Made by a program: the position numbers and the translations under genes. A DNA stretch of 64,000 bases from Mycoplasma bradburyae (GTDB lineage Bacteria > Bacillota_I > Bacilli_A > Mycoplasmatales > Mycoplasmoidaceae): NCBI RefSeq assembly GCF_024338845.1, contig NZ_CP101414.1, forward strand, positions 186,001-250,000, read 5' to 3'. The stretch's first letter is position 1, and every line of letters starts with the position of its first letter. Below, piece by piece: positions 1-11,300 of the stretch. The notes under the pieces are model-generated. The model ran no database searches, was not told the origin of the DNA, and worked only from the letters and a program-made list of their open reading frames with translations.

Positions 1-1
1 C

Positions 2-292
2 GCTATTGGATGAGGGGCTCATGGATTTGAAAACCGCACAACTTACTATTATGATGGCAAGATTGATAACTGAGAAATTAAATCAAATTTATTAACTGAT
101 GATCAATTTTATCAAAGGGTTTTAATGATGGGTTTAAGACTCAAAGATGGCATAGATATAACTAAAGAACCATTTAAGACTGCTTATGAAAAATACAAAG
201 ATAAACTTAAGTATGTTTCAATAAAAAACAATTATCTTAAAGCTGACAACATCGATTTATTGAATGTGTCAATCATCGATATTTTTAATTAA
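2..292 (+). CDS. hemW: HemW-like radical SAM protein, C-terminal fragment
   Basis: The frame is open from the window edge to TAA at 290 and gives about 96 residues; the start lies outside the window. The fragment begins with AIGWGAHGF and ENRTTYYYDGKID, then LMMGLRLKDGID. These match the C-terminal half of HemW, the anaerobic coproporphyrinogen-oxidase-like family (G-x-G-A-H-S/G followed by the MxGLRLxxGI element). Two TGA codons are read as Trp. The radical SAM cysteines would be upstream, so activity cannot be judged. In the family HemW is a heme-binding or heme-trafficking protein, not a true oxidase; a mycoplasma without heme synthesis must use it for something else. The family call is fairly sure and the role is open. 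Confidence 0.72.
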
Positions 293-398
293 TATATTAG
301 TAATAATACTAATAAAAAGATAGTCCTGGCATGGGTGTTTATTTTTCTATATAATTTTATTTAATCTTGCTAATAAGTAAGATCAAGGTTATTTCCAT

Positions 399-3350
399 AT
401 GTTATTTCTAAAAAAATTCCATGCCCAAGGATTCAAGTCCTATGCGGATAATATAAACTTCTCGTTCGACGAACACGTAACAGGTATAGTAGGACCTAAT
501 GGTTCAGGTAAATCGAACGTTGTAGACGCCTTAAAATGAGTTTTAGGGGAACGTTCTATGAAAAACTTAAGAGGGAAAACTAGTGATGACGTTATTTTCT
601 TTGGTTCTCAAGAAAAACCAGCATCTAAGTTTGCAGAAGTAAGTTTAACATTTGATAACTCTCAAGGTTATTTACATGATAAAAGAAAAGAGATAACTGT
701 TACTAGACGTGTTTATCGTGGTAGCGGTGTATCTGAATACTTAATTAATGATGAACCATCTTCATTAAAAGAAATTAATGATATATTCTTGGATTCAGGA
801 CTTACTAAAGGTTCATTATGTATTATTTCGCAAAACACGGTATCAAACTTTATTGAAGCTAAGCCAGAAGACCGTAGACAGATCTTTGAAGATGCTGCTG
901 GTATTGGTAGATATGCTAAGAAGAAACAAGATGCTATTAAACAGATTGCTAGAACTAACGATAACCTAAAAGAAATAACGACTATTGTTAATGAACTTAA
1001 TAGAGATCTTAAAAAATTAGGTCAACAAGCTGAAAAAGCTAAACTTTATAGCGAAACCAAAGAAAAGCTTAAAGAATTAGAAGTAACCTTATCAGTTAAT
1101 GAATATTTAATATCTCAAAAAGAAATTGAAACATTATCTGAAGAAATTTCTAAGATTGACGAGCGTTTAGCTAAAAACGATCCACAATTACAAATCAATC
1201 AAGAAAAGTTAGAAACGTTTAAAAAGCGTTATGCTACTGCTGATAACAATGTTCAAAAGATTCAAGATGAATTACAAAAGATCTATGATGAAATCGCATC
1301 ATTAGAAAAACGTAATGTATTTAATGATTTACAACTAAGATCAGATCTAGATTCTAACGATAAAAATAAGAAAATTAAGGCATTAGAACAACTATTAAAA
1401 TCAGCAGAAGAACAATTAAAGAAATACTTTAATTTAATAACTACCTGAGAAGAAGAATTAAAAACGCAACAAATCGAAAAAAACGATTTATCAATTCAAT
1501 TAGAAGAACTTAAAAAAGAATTATCTGCTCATCAAGTTAAACGTTACCAAGCGAATTTACAATTACAGTTTTTACAAAATCAAAAACAACAACAATTTGC
1601 TCAAGACATCGGGGTAAGTACAGTATTAAACAACAAAGACGCTATTGGTGGTGTGCATGGGATTGTTCAAGATTTTATTAAAGTTGATGAACAATACGAA
1701 GTGGCGATAGCTACTGCGCTTAATAGAGCGGCTAAAAATATTATTGTTGATAGTAACCAAGACGCTATTAATGCTGTTAATTTCTTAAAAGCGAACAGAG
1801 CTGGTAAAGCTACATTCTTACCATTAGCTAACTTAAAAGATCGCGAAGTTAAGCAAGAACACCTTGAAGTATTAAATCAAGTTAGTGGTTATTTAGGTGT
1901 TGCTTGTGATCTAGTTAGTTATCACGACAAATACGACCCAGCAATCAGAGCATTATTAGGACAAATAATTATTGCATCAGATTTAGAAACGGCTACTAAA
2001 ATTTCTAAATATACTTACCAACTTTATCGTGTTATCTCATTAGGTGGTGATATCGTTAACGCAGGTGGTGCGATTACTGGTGGTGCTGAGTCTAAACAAG
2101 CTCATACATTATTTAATGTTGATGAGAAAATTGACTTCTTTAAAAACGAAGTTTCTGTATCTGAAAAAAACATTAATGAATTAGGTAAAAAGATTGAGTT
2201 TTTAACTGCTGATTACCAAAAGAAAGAAAACGAATTTACCGAGAAAAAGAACGGAATTCAACGTTATCAAGACCTTGTTGTTATTGAACAAAAAAAGATC
2301 GATGATTACAAGATTCAATACGAACAATTAACTGATAAAACTTTTGACGGTGAAGAAGTTAAATGGGATGATAAAAAAATCAAGACCGAGTTATTTAGTT
2401 TAGAAACTAAGAAGACAACTTTAGTTCAAGATTTAAAAGTTAATCAAGAAGCTAAAGAAATGTATCAAAAACAAGTTGCTCAACTTGAAAAAGAAGTTAA
2501 TTCATTCCATAGAGAAATTGATGATGATAAGAATGATAAACTAAAACACCGTGAATTATTAACTAAACACGAAAATATCATTTATTTATCTAAATCAAAG
2601 ATTAATGAATCATATGGAATGGCAATTGAGTTTGCAATTGAAAACTATAACAAACCATTACCTATTTCATTGTCTCAAGCAAAAAACGAAGTAGTTAAGC
2701 TTCAAAGCACCTTAAATAATCTAGGTGCTATTAATATGGAAGCTATTGAAGAATTAGATATCAAGAAAGAACGATATGAAAAACTTTATAGCCAACAACA
2801 AGAATTAATTAATGCTCGAGAAAGAATTAATGAAGCGATCATCAAACTTGATGAAAAAGCAATTCAAGAATTTGATCAATTAATTAATGATTTGAATAAA
2901 GAATTACCTAAGACTTTCTATTACTTATTTGGTGGTGGTAACTGTGAAATTCGTTATTCAAATATTGAAGATAAATTAACTAGTGGTATTGAAGTATTTG
3001 CTTCGCCTCCTGGAAAAAATATTGGTAACCTAAATTTACTATCTGGTGGTGAAAAAGCATTAGTTGCGTTATCAGTTCTATTTAGTATTCTTAAAGTTTC
3101 TTCTTTCCCATTAGTAGTTCTAGATGAAGCTGAAAGTGCGTTAGATTTAGCTAACGTTGAACGTTTTGCTAACATCATTAAGAATTCATCTGATCAAACA
3201 CAATTCTTAATCATTACTCACCGTGAAGGGACGATGGTTAAATGTGATAAATTAATTGGTGCTACGATGCAAACTAAAGGTGTTACCAAAATGTTATCAG
3301 TATCTTTACATCAAGCTAAAGATCTTGCTGAAGAAGTTGAGGGTGATTAA
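399..3350 (+). CDS. smc: Chromosome partition protein SMC
   Basis: 983 residues with TGA read as Trp (one at the conserved ALKW-VLGE position near residue 48, another near residue 350). Visible parts in order: Walker A GPNGSGKS at 32-39; the [16 protein letters not shown] segment; a long first coiled coil rich in K, E and Q; a glycine-rich hinge around residues 545-565 ([16 protein letters not shown]); a second coiled coil; ABC signature LLSGGEKAL near 880; Walker [13 protein letters not shown] near 905; and a late histidine switch ITHREGTM. This is the ATPase that compacts and segregates the chromosome. The ATG at 399 was chosen because the [16 protein letters not shown] head of the family begins there. 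The stop overlaps the ftsY start by one base (TAATG), so the two are probably co-translated. Length is slightly below the usual ~1150, typical of mycoplasma SMC. Confidence 0.96.
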
Positions 3351-4396
3351 TGAGTTTTATTAAAAAATTATTTAGCAAATTCAAGAAAAAACCAGACACG
3401 GTTGAAGAACTAACTAAAAAGAATCAAGAAAATTCATTATTTGAATCTAATCAAGAAAAGTTTGATGATGGCTTAAAGAAAAGTTCTAGTTCATTTTCAG
3501 ACATCATCAACCAACTATCAACCAAATACGTAACTCTTAATGAAGAGTTTTACGAAGATCTATTTGATTCATTTGTGCAATTAGATATTGGTTATAATGC
3601 TACTAAAAAGATTGTGGATGCAATCACTGAAGAGATTAAATACCAAAAGGTAATTGATCCAACATTAATAAAACAAATTATTGTTGATAAATTGTTTGTA
3701 TACTACATTCAAGATAGTGAAGTAAATATCGACCTAAATTATCAAAATGACCGGCAAAATGTCTTTTTAGTAGTAGGTGTAAATGGTGTTGGTAAAACCA
3801 CTTCAATTGCTAAGCTTGCTAACTATTATAAGAAGTTAAATAAGAATGTTTTATTGATCGCTGCTGATACATTCAGAGCAGGTGCTGTAGAACAACTTAA
3901 TATCTGAGCTAATCGATTAGGAGTTGATATCTATAAAGATGAAACCAAGAAAGATCCAGCAGCTGTTATCTATGAAGGTTTAAGCTATGCTAAAGATAAA
4001 AACTATGATTTAGTAATCTGTGATACCTCTGGTAGATTACAAAATAAAGTTAATCTTATGAATGAATTGAAAAAGATTAACGGTGTGATTGAAAAATTCA
4101 TCCAACGCAAAGTTGATGAATCACTGCTAGTATTAGATGCGACAACTGGTCAATCAGGCTTGATGCAAGCTAAAGTTTTTCATGAAGTAAGTAACATTAC
4201 AGGAATTATTCTTACCAAGATGGATTCATCTTCTAAGGGTGGAATCATTTTAGGGATAAAAGATCTATTTAATATACCTGTTAAATTAATTGGATTAGGC
4301 GAAAAACTCGATGATTTAGTAAGTTTTGATTTACAAAAGTATTTAATTTCATTAACTGCTAATCTTAAGTTAGATTATGAAAAAACAGCCAATTAA
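3350..4396 (+). CDS. ftsY: Signal recognition particle receptor FtsY
   Basis: 348 residues. A charged N-terminal A region (about 1-50, many K and E) precedes a four-helix N domain and the SRP-type GTPase. GTPase motifs: G1 GVNGVGKTT near 143-151, DTFRAGA, DTSGRLQ, G4 [10 protein letters not shown], and the closing GLGEKLDDL. It docks ribosome/SRP complexes to the membrane and feeds SecY; the fifty-four-homologue partner is not in this window. One TGA-Trp follows EQLNI. It overlaps smc by 1 nt upstream and the next gene by 20 nt downstream, an arrangement that suggests one transcript smc-ftsY-ylxM. The short A domain is usual for mollicutes. Confidence 0.96.
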
Positions 4397-4697
4397 TTTT
4401 GAAGAATGAAACTTATTAAATGAGTTATTTAGTTGTTATCAAAAACTTTTATCTGAAAAGATCACAATATACTTAGAAGAGTTTTTAGTCAACAATCTTT
4501 CATACAATGAAATTGCGACAACATACAATGTTTCCAAGTATGCTGTATATGATCAGATTCAAAAAGGAATTGAACAATTAAAAGAATATGAAAAACTTTT
4601 ATTGTTAAACCAATTATCAAAACAAAGAATTGAGCTTTATCAATCAATTGTAGATAATGAATTGAAAGCTAAGTTACTTAAGCTAGAAAACAAATAA
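4377..4697 (+). CDS. ylxM: YlxM-like helix-turn-helix protein of the SRP operon
   Basis: 106 residues, starting [14 protein letters not shown] with TGA as Trp 11 and ending at TAA 4695. The centre, FLVNNLSYNEIATTYNVSKY followed by AVYDQIQKG, is a sigma-70 region-4-like helix-turn-helix as in the YlxM/UPF0122 family (DLSLxEIAxxxxVSRQAVYDxIKR). The C-terminal part is a charged helix. In Firmicutes YlxM sits beside ffh or ftsY and modulates SRP; here it overlaps ftsY by 20 nt, which fits. It is missed if TGA is taken as stop. The family call is good; the function in mycoplasmas is inferred from the relatives. Confidence 0.78.
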
Positions 4698-4744
4698 AGA
4701 ATTTAAAAAATATTAAAATTAAAGATAAACAAAAGGTAAATAAT

Positions 4745-5350
4745 ATGTCATCAAAATTAAAATTAAAAAAAGATATCGATTACTCAACTGAGATTACAGT
4801 TTCGCAATTCTTTATTGATCCTGCGATGTTGCAACAACAAAGAGAAAGAATTAAAGCAGCATTACCTAAAGAAATGAGCGATGAATCAATCATGCAATAT
4901 GAATTGTTACAATTAACAATTAAAGATAATCTGTTCTCAGCAATCATGAACTATTTAGCGGATCATTTCGAATTCGAAATGTCAGAAGAACAAATGAAAT
5001 CAGTTATCGAACAACTAAAATTATCAGGTGTTAATGCTGATGAAAATATTCTGAAGAATATGGCAGATAAGATCATCAAAAAAGGCTTAATGTTCGATCA
5101 TTTTGCTAAAGAATGAAATGTTAAAGTAACTGATGAAGAAGTTAAAAACATGCTGGATGCTTATTACGAAAAAACTAATCAATCAATCCACGATGTTTTG
5201 AATGACAAAAACAAATTTGAATCTGTAAGAGTTTCAATCCTTGAAGAAAAAATGGTGATGAAAACAATTAGCAAATTTGCTCTTAGATTCAATTTACAAA
5301 ACCCTAATTACCAAGAAGAATCAAGTGATTCTGACAAGAGCGTTAATTAA
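4745..5350 (+). CDS. Trigger-factor/SurA-like chaperone domain protein (MPN555 type)
   Basis: 201 residues, one TGA-Trp at AKEWNVK. Almost entirely predicted helical and acidic, without signal peptide or membrane segment. The C-terminal run VRVSILEEKMVMKTISKFA is the trigger-factor C-terminal signature (IREEILEEKVxDFIxxxA), and DEEVKNMLDAYYEKTNQS resembles the preceding trigger-factor helices. There is no ribosome-binding N domain and no PPIase domain. M. pneumoniae MPN555, which lies in the same order next to an SSB-like gene and thrS, has a known structure resembling trigger factor and SurA and was proposed to be a chaperone. Orthology here is inferred from the gene order and the sequence character. 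Its stop overlaps the next start by one base. Confidence 0.68.
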
Positions 5351-5640
5351 TGTTAAACACTGTTTTATTACAAGGTTTAATTGAAAGCTACAAATGATCC
5401 AAGAATAAAACAGGGTTTTATGTAACAATTACTCAAAAACGAAGATTTGGCAACAACACCTTTACGGATTACTATGTGATATATGCTAATGATCAATTGG
5501 GTAAGGAATTAGAAAAATACGTATTAAACCACGAATATTTAGCAATCAAAGGATCACTGACCACCTATCAAGATAAGAAGACTAAAATCTGAAAAACTCA
5601 GATTTTAGCCGAAAAAATCTTACTTAATTACAAAGAATAG
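5350..5640 (+). CDS. Short SSB-like OB-fold protein
   Basis: 96 residues with two TGA-Trp codons. It starts MLNTVLLQGLIESYKWSKNK, then a beta-rich run YVTITQKRRF, DYYVIYANDQLGKELEKYV, EYLAIKGSLTTYQDKKTK and KTQILAEKILLN. The order (strand, loop, strand, AxGKxLEKYV, hGxLxTYxDKKT) is that of the single-stranded-DNA-binding protein OB fold, but the acidic C-terminal tail that recruits repair proteins is absent and the protein is shorter than SSB (~160). It could be a PriB-like or dedicated mini-SSB; the genomic ssb would be elsewhere beside rpsF/rpsR. Its start codon overlaps the stop of the chaperone gene, and thrS begins 9 nt downstream, so all three are likely one operon. Confidence 0.66.
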
Positions 5641-5648
5641 AATTTTAT

Positions 5649-7373
5649 ATGCTTAACTACTTTAATACAGCTTTATTAATGCTTCAAATCGTTCTAAAAA
5701 AACAAGACGAAGCAATCAAGTTTGGGCAACTTCAAGTAAATGATCAAGGATTTTATCTAGATTATTTATCTGAAACAATCAAGATTAACCCAGAAGACTT
5801 TAACAAATTAATTAAGTCATTAACTAAACTAACCTCATCAGCTAAAACGATTAAAACATTAGAAGTTGATAAACAAAAAGCTAATGAACTATTAATTAAT
5901 CAACCACACTTATTAGAACTAATTAATGAATCTAACGAAGAATTAGTTAATTTAGCAATCGTTGATGAAGAATATTATTATTTACCAATCAAAGGGTTAT
6001 TAGATAACACCAAACTAGTAAAAGCATTTAATTTCCAATCAGTGGGTGGTGCTTATTTTAAAGGTGATAAAGATAATGTTGTGATGGTAAGACTAAATGG
6101 TTTTGGTTTTGAAAATGACAAAGTGATGCAAGACTATTTAGCTGTAATCGAAGAACAACGCCAAAGAGATCATAGAAGAATTAACAAGATTCTTGAACTA
6201 TTTACCTTTAACCCATTAGCTGGTCCAGGGATGCCGATATGACTACCTAATGGTCAGATTGTAAGACAACTAATTGGTGATTACGTACACAGCGTTCAGA
6301 AAAAATTCGGTTTCTCATTCGTAAACACCCCAGTTTTAGGTAGTGTTGATCTTTATAAGAAATCAGGTCACTATGCTCACTATTCTAAAGATATGTTCCC
6401 AGAAATGAAGTTATTAGATGGTGATAGCATGATGTTAAGACCTATGACTTGTCCTCATCACTGTTTGGTATATCTAAATAAACCTAGACATTATGATGAA
6501 CTACCTATGCGTTTATCAGAAGATGCTTTATTACACCGCTACGAAGCTTCTGGTGGGCTTACAGGGCTTGAACGCGTTAGAGCAATGATGTTATTAGATA
6601 ATCACATTTTTTGTCGTTTAGATCAAATTAAATCAGAGATCTTAAACTCATACAATGTGATTAAAGAAGTTATCAATACCTTTAATCTAAAATTCCATAG
6701 AATAGATTTATCTTTACATGATCCTAATGATAAAGAAGGTTTTATTGATAACCCAGAAATGTGAAAACGTTCTGAAAAACAATTAGAAGACGCTTTAATT
6801 GATCTAGGTCTAGAATATACTAAGCAAGTAGGCGAAGCAGCTTTTTATGGTCCTAAGATTGATTTCCAAGTAAAAACTGCTCTTAATAAGATTATTACAG
6901 TATCAACTATTCAATTAGACTTCTCTTTACCTAGTCCTGAGAAGTTTGATATCAAATATAAAAACAAGAATAATGAATATGAGCAAGGGGTAATTATTCA
7001 TTTAGGGATAATTGGTACTTATGAACGATTTGTAGCCACTTTATTAGAACAAACTAAAGGAGCGCTTGATCTTTGATTGGCGCCTAAACAAGCAACAATT
7101 ATTCCAGTTAATAATTCTGTTCATTTAGAAGGTTGTAACAAACTAGCTAAAATCCTAGAAGGTTATGATTTAAGAATAAGTGTTGATAGTCGTGATGAAA
7201 GATTAAATAAGAAGATCCGTGATGCGCAAATCAACAAGATTCCTGTACAGATTATTGTTGGGGATAATGAATTAAATGATCTTAATCAAATAACTTATCG
7301 TTTATACGGTCAAGAGGATTCAAACCAATTAGGTATAGATAAGTTTATCGATTTATTTAAGAAACCTTATTAA
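5649..7373 (+). CDS. thrS: Threonyl-tRNA synthetase
   Basis: 574 residues with TGA-Trp codons. It charges tRNA-Thr. The N-terminal ~170 residues are poorly conserved and lack an obvious TGS/editing HxxxH signature. The class II core follows: [20 protein letters not shown], zinc-ligand Cys 268 in RPMTCPHH, motif 2 [24 protein letters not shown] carrying a zinc histidine, and motif 3 region [16 protein letters not shown]. The C-terminal anticodon-binding domain begins at [15 protein letters not shown]. Replacement of the editing domain by a short divergent region is known for mycoplasma synthetases, so proofreading may be reduced; here that is only a suggestion from the missing motif. It follows the mini-SSB gene by 8 nt. 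Confidence 0.94.
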
Positions 7374-7385
7374 TAAAACTGATAG

Positions 7386-8210
7386 ATGAATAAAAATAAG
7401 TTATTAATTATCGATGTGGATCTCAGGACGATTTATGATTCAGGTTATGATATTCAAAAATTAACAGAATTTATTAAAGAATTACAAAATCGTTTTGAAA
7501 TCCTTGTTAGTTCAACAAGTTGGCACAAAAACATCATTAACTTTATCAACTTAGTTAATCTAGATGTAAATGATGTCAATTTAGTAGCTTCAGATGGAGC
7601 TTGCTTATGAAAAAAATCTGATAAGAAATTTTATTACGAAGGATTTTTTAAGAAAAATGATTATGATTTAATTAACCATTTTGCTTTAATCAAACAATCA
7701 GGAATCGTAATCGAAGGAGCTTCTAGTGTAGATAGTTATGACAATCTGATGACAACCTACTTCTTAAATTACAATGCAATTAAAAAAGCTAGTTTAAGAT
7801 GAAAATACCGGATGGATTGGAATAATGATTATGCAACTTTTAATGAAGCTCTTAATAAAATGTTGGTAAGTCAGATTTATTTATACAACATTAAAGAATG
7901 AATTAACTCAGAAGATTTTAATCAAACTATATTAGATAACGAACGGTTTGATTTCATTAAACTAAATGACGATGACGGATTGTTTATTAATAAAAATATT
8001 AATAAATACAAAACGATTAAAAAACATTTTGAAGATCGGTTTTTAATCTACCTATCCTTAAACAATAAAATTGATCTAAGTTTATATGAGCGTTTTGATT
8101 ATTGTGTAATCCCGACTAATATGAATGAAGAATATAAAAATAATGCTCATTTCATTTACGAACCAAATGACTTAGATTCCTTATTAAAAAATCTCCAATC
8201 GATAATTTAG
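7386..8210 (+). CDS. Degenerate Cof-type HAD-like protein
   Basis: 274 residues. The start LLIIDVDLRTIYDSGYDI resembles HAD motif I but has an extra residue between the aspartates and the Thr. VSSTSWHKNIINF sits where Cof proteins have TGR, and NLVASDGACLW matches their NGAxI element. The C-terminal FDYCVIPTNMNEEYKN resembles the ADYV...N-D/E end of Cof proteins, but the Lys of motif III and the GDxxND of motif IV are not recognisable. The fold is probably kept and phosphatase activity probably lost. It follows thrS by 12 nt. Four TGA-Trp codons are needed to keep it open, so it is not a fragment. This could also be an unrelated protein of the same length. Confidence 0.5.
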
Positions 8211-8338
8211 AAAACTTTTTTATTATTTAATAATAAGTAAAACTCTTTAACAACTAGAGCTTATAATAAGTTAATATAAAGATATATAGAATTTAAAAAT
8301 TGTGCTAAACCATCAAATTGAATGGGCGATAAATAACA

Positions 8339-11300
8339 ATGAACCCGAAGTTTTATAAGAAATTAATTAAGAATTTAACAAAATTAAAAAAGAAAGCATT
8401 TAAGAAATATGGTGCTTATGATTTTAATTTTGCTTATGATATCAAAGCTAAGTTTTATTTAGTTGGTATTAATAATGAAACTGGTGAAACTTTTAACTTA
8501 ATGAAGCCTAAAAAAGCTTTACCTAGTGAATTATTTGGTCTTGATCACCAACCGTTTAGCTTTGTAAATAACCATTATTATATAGATGCTATCAGCAGTG
8601 AAACTGGTGAACAAGCATTATTAAGATACAACGTTATTGATCAATCATTGATTAATACTGATACTAATGACGTTGTAGATCCTGCTTTTTATACAGATCT
8701 TGATGGATATGAACTAGATTTTTCTAGTTATTATGGTTCTGCTATTGATCTAGCAGAAATGCCAACTGAAGATGAAGTAACTTTAGATGATGGTAGTTAT
8801 GATAATATCCAACAAGAAGAAGGCGAAGAATCTCAAGAACTTACTGAAGCAGCAGAAACTACAGAAGCTTATGATCCAACTCAAGCAGTAGAACCTACTC
8901 AAGATTATGATCAAGCTCAACAAGACCAAGCTTCATTAGAATATGTTGATCCAAACGCTCAAGTTGGATATGATCAACAAGAATACAACCAAGCACAATA
9001 CGATCCAACTCAAGCTTATGGGGATATGAACACCCAAGCTTATGATCAAACCCAAGCTTATGATCAAGCACAATATAACCAACCAACTCAAGGTTATGGT
9101 GATATTAATGCTCAATATGATAAAGCAGCAGGTTATATCGATCCAACTCAAGCACAAAACTTTGATCAACAAACCCAAGCATTCGATCAAGTCCAAGGAT
9201 TTGATCAACAAACACAATACAACCAACAAGCACAATTCGAACAACAAGCCCAAGGATTTGACCAACAAGCACAATTCGATCAAACACAAGGATTCGATCA
9301 ACAACAATATAATCAGCCTCAATTTGATCAAACACAAGGATTTGATCAACAAGCACAATTCGATCAAACACAAGGATTCGATCAACAATACAATCAACCT
9401 CAATTCGATCAACAAGCGCAATATAACCAACAACCTCAATTTGACCAAGCTTATGCTGATGTTAATGTTGATAATGGTTACAACCAACAAGCACAAACTT
9501 ATGATCAAGCACAATTTGATCAACAACAATACAACCAAGAATACACTGATCCTGGACAGCAAGTAATTGATCAACAACAAGATCAATATGAACAACAACC
9601 TTTAGAACAGCAACCAGTTGAAGAAGTTCAAGATCAACAAACTGTTAATGAACCAGTAGTTGAACAACCAGTAGTTCAACCACAAGAACCAGAAGAAGAA
9701 ATTCATGAACCTGTTAGTGTTCAAAAACAAACTGTTGCTAAACCAACTCCTAAGAAACAGCCGGCTAAGAAGATTAGATATGCTATTAAGAAGCCGTTAC
9801 CTAAACCTGAAGCTAAGTTGCAAGAAGAAGTTGTTGAAGACATTGTTTCAACACAACCAGAAGTTTTAGAAACACAAAATCCTTCAGTTAATGAACAAGT
9901 TGTTGCTCAACCAGTAAGTGACAATCAACCAGAAGTAGTTCAAGCTGAACAAGCTGTATCTGAACAACCAGTTGTAGAAGATGTAGTTATTAAACAACCA
10001 GAACAAGAACAATCTGTAGTTGAAACTAAGGTTGAAGAAGCTATAGTTGCTCAACCAGTTCAAGAAGAAGTTGAAGCTCAAGTTAAAACTGAAGTTGAAC
10101 AAGATCAACCAGAAGAAGAACAACAAGAACAAGTTCAAACTCAACCAGACGCTCAAGTTGATCAAGATCAATCTGAAGAAGTAATTGAAGAAGTTCAAGT
10201 TCAAGTTCAAGCTCAAAAAGAACAAGCTCAAGCTGAAGAAGTATCCGAAGCTGATTCTGAAATAGAAGAAGAAATTCAAGAAGAACAACAAGAACAAGTT
10301 GTTGAAACTCAAGCTAAAGAAAAATCTGAAGCAGAAATTGAATCAGATGAAATTGAACAAGTTGAAGAACAACCTGAAACTAAAGTTAAAGAAGATTTAA
10401 TTGAATTAGCTAACGAACAAACAAAAGAAGAATCAGATGAAGATAATTCTGATTTTGATAACATTCTTTATCTAGAAGAAGATGATGAAGTTATCCAAGA
10501 AGCTAAACCAATTGAATCTAAAGATGATTCAATTACTATCCAACAAATAGAACAACCTGCTGAACAAAAAGCTAAGAAGAAAGTAAGTTTAGCTGACTTA
10601 GAACAAATTCCTGTAGTTATTAACTTACCTAAATTTGAAACTCCAAAAGTTCAAGTTGTACCAAACAATAACAAGGTTGATCTAAACAAGAAAGAATTCA
10701 TTCAGTTCAAACCTGAAGTTGCGCAAGTTTCTAATAAACCATCAATTCATTCTAGTAATATTCAAAAACAACCATTTGTTATTGAAAAACCTAGTCCGTT
10801 AATTGAAAGAGTTGCTTATGTTAGTCAAAACATAACACCAATTCCACAAATAATTAAGACTCAAACTCAACATGATAACAGCAATTTATTATCTAAATTA
10901 GATGATAAATTCAACCTTGTTAATACTAAGACTAAACCAAAACAAGAACCAATTGATATCAACGAAATCAAATTATCTGACTTCTCAATTAAAAAACAAC
11001 CTACGAAGTTAAGAGACTTTGAACCAATTGAAGAAAAACCTTCTAAACCAGAAGAGGTTAAAGTTGAATCAATTAAACCTGAACCAGTTCAAGAGTTAAT
11101 TCAACAACCAACTCAACCTAAAGTTCAACCTGAGATCACTAGATTAGAAGAATTAGTTGAAATCAGACAAGATCAAGAATCAATTAGAAAACTTGAAAGT
11201 TTAGTTGAAGAAAACCGTAAGTTAGTTGATCAAGTTAAACAACTTAATGAACAAAACAAAAAAGTTGATACTAAACCTGATTTTGAAGAAGTAGCCAAAG

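Noticed and set aside
293..398. TATTAGTA/TACTAATA inverted repeat after hemW as a terminator
   Set aside because: The stem is short and AT-only and the following run is A-rich rather than T-rich; not good enough to call.
399..3350. Apparent split of smc, gapA, crmA, rpoB, rpoC and others into several ORFs
   Set aside because: The breaks are TGA codons at Trp positions; with the mollicute code the frames are continuous. I found no real frameshift in these genes.
8936..9598. Long minus-strand open frame of Leu/Ile-rich 'protein' opposite the HMW3-like repeats
   Set aside because: It mirrors the CAA/GAT repeats on the coding strand; composition is an artefact of the repeat and there is no start context. 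Other antisense or shifted frames at 9042, 9105, 9884 and 12153-12722 are the same.
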